Assembly: GCA_005791165.1 (NCBI GenBank)
Contig: SXXW01000020.1
Location: forward strand, 61,007 to 125,006
Direction: 5' to 3'
DNA from: Cytophagaceae bacterium
GTDB taxonomy: Bacteria > Bacteroidota > Bacteroidia > Cytophagales > Spirosomataceae
DNA length: 64,000 nucleotides
The notes below the pieces were generated by a model, which saw only the letters and a program-made list of their open reading frames with translations, made no database searches and was not told where the DNA came from. The position numbers and the translations under genes were made by a program. The first letter of the stretch is position 1; each line of letters starts with the position of its first letter. Shown here piece by piece: positions 43,710 to 51,162 of the stretch.

Positions 43710-43805
43710 TTAATTCGGTTGGGGCAACCCTTGCGGTAGCACTATTAAAACCTGATTCGATAATTAATTCGGTTGGGGCAACCCTTGCGGTTGCCCTAAT
43801 AAAAC
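43700..43805 (+). repeat. 54-bp tandem duplication with REP-like palindromes
   Basis: GATTCGGTAATTAATTCGG (from 43700) recurs as GATTCGATAATTAATTCGG (from 43754), each followed by TTGGGGCAACCCTTGCGG. The second copy ends TTGCCC and forms a good hairpin (GGGCAACC with GGTTGCCC); the first ends TAGCAC and is degenerate. The first copy spans the porD stop codon. The palindrome matches the one inside the adjacent RAYT gene. Confidence 0.85.
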
Positions 43806-43809
43806 CCCT

Positions 43810-44337
43810 TTATTTTTCAGTCCATTTTAAAGGGTTATTTATAATATAGTTGGAAATATTCGTGTATGCCAAATCATTTCGAATGATGTGTTCAAAGTAA
43901 TTACGTTGCCATAATTTCCCCATTATTATATTTTTTGATTTATATATGACTAAACATTTATTTATCACCAATGATTTATAGGCTCCAACTATACCTGCAA
44001 TATCAGTGTTTTGGGCAACCGCGAGGGTTGCCCCGACAGATTCATTTATACTTTGATTCTTTACCCCGGCTAATTCAATAATACTATGAAAATGATCTGG
44101 CATAATTTGAAAGACATTAATTTTAAATTTGGAAAATCGTTCAGATAATTTCATCCATTCATTAAAGGCAATTTCCCCATATTCATTAAGTAACATTTTC
44201 CCATTTTTGATTTTTCCAAAACGATGAATTCTTTTTTCGCAAACCAAGGTAATAAAGTATAAACCCGTTTGAGAGTAGTCGTACTGCTTTAGACGTATGG
44301 ACTTTCTATGATGTATTTTAGGATTGTATGGAGTCAT
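43810..44337 (-). mobile_element. REP-associated tyrosine transposase (RAYT, IS200/Y1-like)
   Basis: A 175-residue Y1 transposase. It has the HUH metal motif PDHFHSI (His82, His84), the N-terminal YSQTGLYFITLVCEKRIHRFGKI and the C-terminal YIINNPLKW segment with the candidate catalytic tyrosine (about Tyr164). All key residues are present, so the protein looks intact. A REP-like palindrome is built in-frame into the coding region (44012-44038, giving VGATLAVAQ at about residues 101-109). Two related palindromes lie directly after its stop. RAYTs are single-copy domesticated-type transposases that spread REP palindromes rather than themselves. Confidence 0.9.
44012..44038. repeat. REP-like palindrome inside the transposase gene
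   Basis: GGGCAACC and GGTTGCCCC arms around a short GCGAG loop, nearly identical in reverse orientation to the palindromes at 43721-43744 and 43775-43797. It is in-frame (27 nt, no stop) within the RAYT ORF between the HUH motif and the tyrosine helix. Confidence 0.85.
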
Positions 44338-44570
44338 TTTTCAGTATCGATGTTCATTCATTCTTTTCAAAGTATTTTCTTTAATTGCATTAATTTGTAA
44401 ATGAATTTTTGATTTACTTAGATTTAATTATCAAAAATAAAGCGCATAGTAATTTAATCAATCATAATGGGAGGTATTCTATTAATATATTAATTATCAG
44501 TAACTTGGATTATGTAATACGTTTGCATCAATTTTTAAGACTGATTTTAATTCAAACTCTTTATAAACGA

Positions 44571-44596
44571 AAAGCCACCTTTTTTGAGGTGGCTTT
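44571..44596. terminator. Intrinsic terminator after tilS
   Basis: A perfect 10-bp stem AAAGCCACCT / AGGTGGCTTT with a TTTTTG loop, 26 bp past the tilS stop on the minus strand. The rest of the 284-bp gap (44338-44621) shows no gene: a 77-codon frame there crosses this hairpin and has no family features. Confidence 0.82.
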
Positions 44597-44621
44597 ATAT
44601 TTTTATCTGACTGACCTTAAT

Positions 44622-45980
44622 TTACTTAGTACGAATTTCTAAAATCATGACCGTTTCCGTTTTGTCACTTACTTTATTCCGATTGTCGATTCGATGTCCC
44701 ATCACCCAAACAACAGATCCTTTGCTGAGTAAGATTTGCGTATTTTTTTTGATGTTCAAGGGCACTTTCTTATCCGTTAAAAAATCTGAGATCAGTTTTT
44801 TGGAATTCATGCCTAAAGGACAAAACCAATCTCCCTCTTGATATTTTCTAATTTCTAATGGAAATTCTAAGCTATCTGCATCTAAGCACGCAAAATTGGG
44901 CGAAGTAGATGGCACAAATGATTCATTATTTTCCTCGATAAAAATATGTAGTTCATTTGAACCAAACGCTACGATCTCATCTTCTTCTTGAATTAAAATT
45001 GGTTTGAATGCTGCGTGATCTTTAGGACTAATGACCCATTGATTTCGGTCGATGTTTAGCATATGACTTGGCGATTCAAAGAGTTTTCCGACCTTTTCAA
45101 CTGGATGCGCTAAAATTTGATTGATCACACCAAAAGAAAAATTAAATTCTTGTAAAAATTCTTGGGCGATTACCGTCCATTTTTCTACTGAAAATCCTTC
45201 GTTAAAAGGCACGTAAATATTGCCATCTGAATCATTGGTCACTCGAGTATCTTTGAATTCATTTAATTCCGCTGAGATCCATTGTTCTATATTTCGAATT
45301 TTTTCACTGGTGTCTGCGAGCGTTTGTTCAAATTGTGGATTTAACTCCTGGAATTTTGGCATAATTTCATGCCGAATAAAATTTCGTTGGTATTTAGTCG
45401 TAGAATTACTTGAATCTTCACGCCAAGCCAATTTTTGCTCTACCACAAAATCATAGATTGCCTCCTGACTTGCAAAAGAAAGAGGCCTAATGATGTGCCC
45501 ATTTTTTATGGGGATTCCGTGAAATCCCGCCAAGCCCGTTCCTCTAGTGAGGTTGATCAACATCGTTTCGGCACTGTCCAGTTGGTGATGACCGGTCGCA
45601 ATAAAGTCGTACTTATTTTTAATTCTGATTTCTTCAAACCACGTGTAGCGAAGAATTCTGGCGGCCATTTGGGTCGACAACTTTTCCTTTTCAGCAAAAG
45701 CATTCGTGTCAAAACATATCGTGTGATAAGGTACTTTTAATGTTTTGGCAAACTTTTTCACAAATACCTCATCGGCTAATGACTCTTCTCCACGCAAACT
45801 GAAATTTACATGCGCGATACCAAAATTAAATTTGGCCAACGAAAACAATTTGGATAATATCACGGAATCAATACCTCCACTGACCGCAATCAGTATTTTT
45901 TGATCTGGCTTGAATAAATTCTCTTTTTGGACAAAATTGATAAAATCTTCCAGCATAAAATTGGTAAATTGCGCGTTCAA
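44622..45980 (-). CDS. tilS: tRNA(Ile)-lysidine synthase
   Basis: A 452-residue enzyme. The PP-loop is AVSGGIDSVILS (about 33-44). HVNFSLRGEESLADEVFVKKFA, GHHQLDSAETMLINLTRGTGLAGFHGI and RNFIRHEIMPKF form the ATP-pyrophosphatase core. The C-terminal TilS_C domain (about 370-450) has REWQEGDWFCPLGM-like sequence (RKYQEGDWFCPLGMNSKKLISDFLTDKKVP). It converts C34 of tRNA-Ile2 to lysidine so that it reads AUA; the gene is essential. Only 33 bp separate this start from the divergent OstA-like gene; the second Met (45956) would widen that gap to 57 bp. Confidence 0.95.
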   Translation of the reverse strand: MNAQFTNFMLEDFINFVQKENLFKPDQKILIAVSGGIDSVILSKLFSLAKFNFGIAHVNFSLRGEESLADEVFVKKFAKTLKVPYHTICFDTNAFAEKEKLSTQMAARILRYTWFEEIRIKNKYDFIATGHHQLDSAETMLINLTRGTGLAGFHGIPIKNGHIIRPLSFASQEAIYDFVVEQKLAWREDSSNSTTKYQRNFIRHEIMPKFQELNPQFEQTLADTSEKIRNIEQWISAELNEFKDTRVTNDSDGNIYVPFNEGFSVEKWTVIAQEFLQEFNFSFGVINQILAHPVEKVGKLFESPSHMLNIDRNQWVISPKDHAAFKPILIQEEDEIVAFGSNELHIFIEENNESFVPSTSPNFACLDADSLEFPLEIRKYQEGDWFCPLGMNSKKLISDFLTDKKVPLNIKKNTQILLSKGSVVWVMGHRIDNRNKVSDKTETVMILEIRTK

Positions 45981-46013
45981 AACAATTAGCGAAATTAACG
46001 ATTCGCTTTTAAG

Positions 46014-47546
46014 ATGCCGTATATTATTAGAATTTTAATGTTTTTCTTTTTGGTTTTGCCTTGGATAAGTCAGGGGCAAAGCCAAGTAGAATTAATACGG
46101 GCGGATAGCTTAAAAGGGTATCAACAAGATTTAGTTATGCGCAAGGAGCTTTTGGGGCATGTATTGTTGCGCCAGGGTACCACAACTTTAAGTTGTGATC
46201 AGGCGGTTCTGAACTCGACGACCAACAATGTAGAGGCTTATGGCCATGTGAAAATCATTCAAGCAGATACCGTGACCATTACAGGGGATACGGCTTTATA
46301 CAATGGGGATATGCGCCAAGCATTTATGTCGGGGCGCGTGAAACTTGATGACCATACCATTATCTTGAATACCAATAAACTTGACTACGACTTGAACTCA
46401 AAAATGGCCATTTACCATACGGGAGCCAAGATTATTGACAAGAAATCTACGTTGACATCCAAGGAAGGATTTTATAATACGGTGACTAAGAATTTTTTAT
46501 TTAAGGAAAAAGTTCGGGTCATCGACAAAGATGGTGGTGCAGTTCGAGCCGATTCCTTGCGGTATAATACAGCTTCAAAAGAGGCTTATTTTATCTGCCC
46601 CACGGAGATTATCAGTAAAAAAGACACCGTTTTGACTTCTGCAGGATTCTATAATACGCAAACGAAGGTGTCCAACTTCACGGGTCGCTCGACCGCTAAA
46701 ACGGATGAATATATTTTGTCGGCAGATACCTTGTTTTATGATTCACCGACTCAAATAGGCGTTGCTAGGGGAAGGGTCGAGTTTTTGAGCCAAAAGGAAA
46801 AAGTGATTTTAACCGGGGATCATGGTAGATATGCAGGAAAAACGGGTCTCACCCGCGTATATGGGCATGCCTTAATGAAAAACATCATGGAGAAGGATAC
46901 GTTATATTTAACGGCGGATACTTTGGTTTCTTTAAACAACAAAAAGGATTCGATTCGTAAATTATATGCCTATAAAAACGTCTTGCTCTATAAATCCGAT
47001 TTGTCGGGTAAATGCGATTCACTTGCCTATGATGTGACGGATTCCGTTATTCACTTTTATCAAAAACCAATTTTGTGGACGAATGATTCCCAGTCACAAG
47101 CGGATTCTATTTCCTTGTTTTTAACGAATCAGAAGTTGAAAGAAATGCGTCTTCGGGGTAAATCTTTTGTTATTTCAAAGGACTCGGCTGACCATTTTAA
47201 TCAAATCAAAGGCCGAAAAGTTTGGGTGTTTTTTGACCCAGAAAGTAAGTTGAAGCGCGTCAATGTAGAAGGAAATGGGGAAAGTATTTACTATGTGATG
47301 GATGAAAAAAAGGTCACGACTGGGATGAACCGAGTCGAATGCAGTCGAATGAATTTATTTTTTGAGGACAATAAAGTCAAGAAGATTACGTTTATCACCA
47401 AGCCAGAAGCTAAATTCATTCCGCCTAAGGAGTGGACCGAAGATTTACAATACTTGGATGGATTTAAATGGCGAGATAAGGAAAAAGTGACTTTGACATA
47501 TTTGTTGGAGCGAGTGAAGTACACAAATACTGTTAAAAAACCTTAA
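46014..47546 (+). CDS. OstA-like (LptA/LptD N-domain) periplasmic protein
   Basis: A 510-residue protein with a signal peptide (ending SQGQS, about 22). Repeated OstA/LptA beta-jelly-roll strands follow, for example LLGHVLLRQGTTTLSCDQAVLNSTTNNVEAYGHVKIIQADTVTITGDTALYNGD, and further repeats to about 400. The family is built like LptA and the LptD periplasmic domain, which carry lipopolysaccharide to the outer membrane. It is longer than LptA and lacks an LptD barrel. A role in LPS transport is inferred. Divergent from tilS. Confidence 0.88.
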   Translation: MPYIIRILMFFFLVLPWISQGQSQVELIRADSLKGYQQDLVMRKELLGHVLLRQGTTTLSCDQAVLNSTTNNVEAYGHVKIIQADTVTITGDTALYNGDMRQAFMSGRVKLDDHTIILNTNKLDYDLNSKMAIYHTGAKIIDKKSTLTSKEGFYNTVTKNFLFKEKVRVIDKDGGAVRADSLRYNTASKEAYFICPTEIISKKDTVLTSAGFYNTQTKVSNFTGRSTAKTDEYILSADTLFYDSPTQIGVARGRVEFLSQKEKVILTGDHGRYAGKTGLTRVYGHALMKNIMEKDTLYLTADTLVSLNNKKDSIRKLYAYKNVLLYKSDLSGKCDSLAYDVTDSVIHFYQKPILWTNDSQSQADSISLFLTNQKLKEMRLRGKSFVISKDSADHFNQIKGRKVWVFFDPESKLKRVNVEGNGESIYYVMDEKKVTTGMNRVECSRMNLFFEDNKVKKITFITKPEAKFIPPKEWTEDLQYLDGFKWRDKEKVTLTYLLERVKYTNTVKKP

Positions 47547-47605
47547 AATTTGACATTAATAGGCTTTAGAGTGATGGCCTAACGTGCACATTTAATAGAA
47601 AGGCT

Positions 47606-47613
47606 TACCTTTG
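47606..47613 (+). promoter_or_regulatory. Bacteroidota-type -7 promoter element
   Basis: TACCTTTG matches TANNTTTG and lies 16 nt before the ATG at 47630. Confidence 0.45.
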
Positions 47614-47629
47614 AGAATAATCTTTTGGA

Positions 47630-48016
47630 ATGAAAAATAATTTACGAACCTGTTTTTTTAGCCTTTTGTTTTTTGCAAGCCTATTGGTTGGGAATTCGGC
47701 AGTGGCGCAGATTCAAAATAGAAATAGTTCGGAAAATTATTTGTTCTCAAACGATCGCGTTTGGGTTTCTCATGTATATCCCAATCCAGCGCAAGATTTT
47801 GTTGACATCGACTTTCAAATTTCTTCCTCCGTACGGGATGTTAAATTGACCTTTTTTAATGTCTTAGGTCAAGAAGTTAAAGAGGCGGTGTTGGAAAAAG
47901 ATCAAAAAACCACACATATTTCTTTGCGTGAATTAAATAGCGGAATGTATATGTATCAGTTGAGCATCGACGGTCGTTCGGTAGCTACCAAGAAATTGAT
48001 TGTAAGAAAACAGTAA
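47630..48016 (+). CDS. Small T9SS type A sorting-domain protein
   Basis: A 128-residue protein with a signal peptide (cleavage near SAVAQ, about 26) and almost nothing but a type A sorting domain (about 48-128): VSHVYPNPAQDFVDIDFQIS, LTFFNVLGQEVKEAVLEKD, LRELNSGMYMYQLSIDGRSVATKKLIVRKQ. There is no cargo domain between signal and sorting domain apart from about 20 polar residues. It may be a free sorting domain with a structural role. It is followed by a very strong terminator. Confidence 0.85.
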   Translation: MKNNLRTCFFSLLFFASLLVGNSAVAQIQNRNSSENYLFSNDRVWVSHVYPNPAQDFVDIDFQISSSVRDVKLTFFNVLGQEVKEAVLEKDQKTTHISLRELNSGMYMYQLSIDGRSVATKKLIVRKQ

Positions 48017-48024
48017 AATGAATA

Positions 48025-48059
48025 AAAAGGAAAAATAGGTAAAACCTATTTTTCCTTTT
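48025..48059. terminator. Strong bidirectional terminator
   Basis: A perfect 16-bp stem AAAAGGAAAAATAGGT / ACCTATTTTTCCTTTT with an AAA loop, between two converging genes (T9SS protein and htpG). It is A-rich on one side and T-rich on the other, so it should work both ways. Confidence 0.88.
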
Positions 48060-48067
48060 ATCAATGG

Positions 48068-49885
48068 TTAAAACCCACCCACAGTTCGTTTGATAAACGC
48101 TGTTAAATCAGCGCCGGTCAATAAATTTTGGGAAAGTAAAGCTAAATCTGAAATTTGCTTTGCTAAAGCCTTTTGCTCATCTTCTGATTTCAAATCGGCC
48201 AATTTACTGATCAATGGGTGATTGGCATTAATGGTAATGTTGTAGGTATTTGGCATGGCACCAAACATCCCCATTCCACCGCCACCGGTTTTGGACATAT
48301 CACTCATACGGCGCATAAACTCATTTTGAGTGACAATCGCTGGAAGTTCGTCTGGCGACATTGCTTCTACGGCAACAATCTTTTGCTTGTCTTGAAGCGT
48401 ATCCTCAAATACTTTTTTAACGGATTCCTTTTGAGCATCTGTTAAAATAGCTTCTAAGTTGATCCCCGTGTCGATCAATTTATCTACCGCATCTGCATCG
48501 ACTCTCTTCCACTGTGTTTTTTCAATTTTGGTTTCAATGGTATTGATAAAATGACTGTCAATCATATTATCCATTTTCAAAACTGAATAGCCTTTTTGGC
48601 TCGCCGATTGAATAAAGGCATCCTGCTGTTCTTGGTCAGTCGTATACAAATAAACCTTATTTCCGTCTTTGTCGGTCTGTGCAGCTTGGACTTCTTCTGC
48701 ATATTCGTCCAGCGTAAAGTATTTATTCGCTGTATCCTGAACTAAACAGAAATCCTTCGCCTTTTCCATGAATTTCTCATCCGAAATCATGCCATATTTT
48801 ACAAATAGGCCTATGTTAGCAAATTTCTCTTCAAAAGCTGGACGATCAGATTTAAATAACTCTTGCAATTTATCAGCTACTTTCTTCGTGATGTAACTGT
48901 TAATTTTCTTCACATTGGAGTCAGCTTGTAAGAAACTTCTCGAAACGTTTAACGGAATATCTGGTGAGTCAATTACCCCGTGTAACAACATTAAAAATTC
49001 AGGAACAATATCCTTTACCTCATCCGTAATAAATACTTGTCGACTATATAAGGAGATCTTCTCACGCTGCAATTGCATTTCATTTTTAACCTTGGGGAAA
49101 TATAAAATCCCGGTCAAGTTAAATGGATAATCGACATTTAAATGTATCCAAAACAATGGTTTTTCTTGGAAGGGATAAAGCTCCTCATAGAATTTCAAAT
49201 AATCCTCATCTGTTAAATCTGCTGGTGTTTTAGTCCAAATTGGATTCGGGTTATTGATGATCTTCTCGTTAAATTCAATCTCTATAGGAAGGAATTTGCC
49301 ATATTTTTCAAGGATGGATTTTAATTTAAATTCCTCTAAAAACTCTTCAGAATCTTCAGCGATATGCAAAATGATATCTGTTCCTCTTGTTTTCTTTTTA
49401 GCGGCAGAAATGGTGTATTCGGTGGATCCGTCACAAACCCATTTAGCTGCTTCAGACTTATCTTGGTATGATTTTGAGACGATCTCAACTTCCTTGGCTA
49501 CCATGAAGGCAGAATAAAAACCTAGACCAAAATGTCCGATAATTCCTTTGTCATCCCCTTTGTCTTTGTATTTTTCAACAAATTCGGTCGCTCCTGAAAA
49601 AGCGATTTGGTTGATGTATTTTTTTATTTCTTCCGCCGTCATACCGATTCCATTATCTGAAATCGTGATGGTCTTCTTGTCTTTGTCGAAACTAACCTTA
49701 ACCTTCAACTCGCCTAATTCACCGTTGAATTCACCAATGGAACTCAAGCGTTTGATTTTTTGAGTGGCATCTACTGCGTTGGAAACTAACTCACGAAGGA
49801 AAATCTCGTGGTCCGAATAGAGAAATTTTTTGATGATGGGAAAAATATTCTCGGTGTGAATGGAGATGTTACCTGTTTCTTTCAT
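48068..49885 (-). CDS. htpG: Molecular chaperone HtpG (Hsp90)
   Basis: A 605-residue Hsp90. The N-terminal ATPase domain shows EIFLRELVSNAVDATQKIKRLS, ISDNGIGMTAEEI and GHFGLGFYSAFMVA (GHKL motifs). The middle domain follows (with LNVSRSFLQAD, which contains the catalytic-loop Arg/Gln region) and then a C-terminal dimerisation domain. It is an ATP-driven cytosolic chaperone for late folding of clients. Length is typical of the shorter Bacteroidota form. Monocistronic, flanked by a terminator. Confidence 0.97.
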   Translation of the reverse strand: MKETGNISIHTENIFPIIKKFLYSDHEIFLRELVSNAVDATQKIKRLSSIGEFNGELGELKVKVSFDKDKKTITISDNGIGMTAEEIKKYINQIAFSGATEFVEKYKDKGDDKGIIGHFGLGFYSAFMVAKEVEIVSKSYQDKSEAAKWVCDGSTEYTISAAKKKTRGTDIILHIAEDSEEFLEEFKLKSILEKYGKFLPIEIEFNEKIINNPNPIWTKTPADLTDEDYLKFYEELYPFQEKPLFWIHLNVDYPFNLTGILYFPKVKNEMQLQREKISLYSRQVFITDEVKDIVPEFLMLLHGVIDSPDIPLNVSRSFLQADSNVKKINSYITKKVADKLQELFKSDRPAFEEKFANIGLFVKYGMISDEKFMEKAKDFCLVQDTANKYFTLDEYAEEVQAAQTDKDGNKVYLYTTDQEQQDAFIQSASQKGYSVLKMDNMIDSHFINTIETKIEKTQWKRVDADAVDKLIDTGINLEAILTDAQKESVKKVFEDTLQDKQKIVAVEAMSPDELPAIVTQNEFMRRMSDMSKTGGGGMGMFGAMPNTYNITINANHPLISKLADLKSEDEQKALAKQISDLALLSQNLLTGADLTAFIKRTVGGF

Positions 49886-49974
49886 TTTTTATGCGATTAA
49901 AAATTATAAATTTGGATGATCGTTTATCAATTTACTTTCCAAAAATAATTTGGGTGTCATATTGTCAGTTATTT

Positions 49975-50916
49975 ATGTCTAATCGAATACTCCTTTTTTG
50001 CTTTTGTCTAATGGCTAATGTGGCAACAGCCCAGCAGGAAGCTATTCGAATGGTGTATCCTTTTATGCCAATTGCCTTAAATCCCGCTGAGGCCGGCGCT
50101 AGTGGGGTCATTTCGGCCACTGGGATATATAGGAAAAAGCCCCTATTTCAGCAGTTTGGGATGTCCAGCTCGTCCCAACAATATTTCTCGTTTGATAGGC
50201 CGATCAAAAACAATTCCTGGGGGATGGGCTTTTTGGCTTACAATACGGACCAAGCCTATGCCATGCCTTTAGGTGGTATTGCGTCCAACTTAGGTTTGGC
50301 GGGATTATTGGCTAAATCCATTTCTTTTGGGAGAGGTCGGGAAATTAGAGCGGGTGGCCAACTAGGAATCAATCAGTACCCCGTCATCGGTCGGAGCGGT
50401 ACGAGTGAATTAACCGGTTCTTATGGTTGGGGGTTTATGCTCAAACAAGATGAATTCACCCTAGCTTTTAGTCAGCCAGCCGTCCAAATGCAAGAAATGA
50501 ATTGGAAGTCGACAAGTCCCATGTACATCAAAGGGCAATACATTTTTAAAGCTAAGTCAGGCAATGCTTTAAAATCGGGTAGTGTTATTCGATTTATTAC
50601 AGGTTTAGATACTCAAATTGATCTTTATAGTGTTTTTTGGTGGCAAGAACGATTGGGTTTTGGGCTTTGGTGGCAAAATACAGGATCTGAACTTGGCAGC
50701 CCGGCTTTATTAGGTAGTGTAGAAGTACCCTTAGGTAAAAATTTCAAGTTGGGTTATGGCTATGATTTTTTAGGTGAAAATGTTTCCACTTTACCCGCTG
50801 GCATTAGTGGATCAGCGAATACATCCATTTCAACAACCGCCTCCGGGTTTCACCAAATCTTTATTCGATATGAACTCGACACGGGAAATGGAAAATTAGC
50901 TGAATTTAGGCATTAA
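49975..50916 (+). CDS. PorP/SprF-family type IX secretion membrane protein
   Basis: The start at 49975 gives a signal peptide MSNRILLFCFCLMANVATAQ. An upstream in-frame ATG at 49891 would put 28 residues before it. The mature part starts QQEAIRMVYPFMPIALNPAEAGASG, the family hallmark. It continues as an outer-membrane beta barrel (about 290 residues) with ASNLGLAGLLAKSISFGRGREIRAGGQLG and KLGYGYDFLG near the end. PorP/SprF proteins help export or anchor particular T9SS cargo, often an adjacent giant adhesin such as SprB. No such adhesin is adjacent here. Confidence 0.87.
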   Translation: MSNRILLFCFCLMANVATAQQEAIRMVYPFMPIALNPAEAGASGVISATGIYRKKPLFQQFGMSSSSQQYFSFDRPIKNNSWGMGFLAYNTDQAYAMPLGGIASNLGLAGLLAKSISFGRGREIRAGGQLGINQYPVIGRSGTSELTGSYGWGFMLKQDEFTLAFSQPAVQMQEMNWKSTSPMYIKGQYIFKAKSGNALKSGSVIRFITGLDTQIDLYSVFWWQERLGFGLWWQNTGSELGSPALLGSVEVPLGKNFKLGYGYDFLGENVSTLPAGISGSANTSISTTASGFHQIFIRYELDTGNGKLAEFRH

Positions 50917-51162
50917 ATAGAGTCGGAATATTTTTGATTTTTGAAAGATAAAATTGAAATTATTAAAGAATAATTTAAACCATTTTAGATTTGAATTTTT
51001 TCAAATGAAATTTGTCCACTTAAATGGAAAATCCATCATTTTTTTATGGGATAATTACATTGCTTGTAGTAAATTGCGTAGATTTTTAAGATTGCCATTT
51101 AAGCTAAACCAGTTAGAAAACATTGAAACGATTCTTAGGTGTTATGCCTTTGAAATATAAAT

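Noticed and set aside
43810..44337. Complete IS200/IS605 insertion sequence
   Set aside because: There is no tnpB or omega-RNA-like end and no left/right-end pair typical of IS605. The protein and palindromes fit a RAYT/REP system instead.
44409..44642. 77-codon plus-strand frame between the transposase and tilS
   Set aside because: It runs through the tilS terminator hairpin and overlaps the tilS end. It is Ile/Leu/Asn-rich as expected from AT-rich spacer and has no family features.
50954..51160. 68-codon frame just before sucA
   Set aside because: AT-rich spacer composition, no signal peptide or domain, no promoter-like element. A real peptide cannot be excluded but is not supported.
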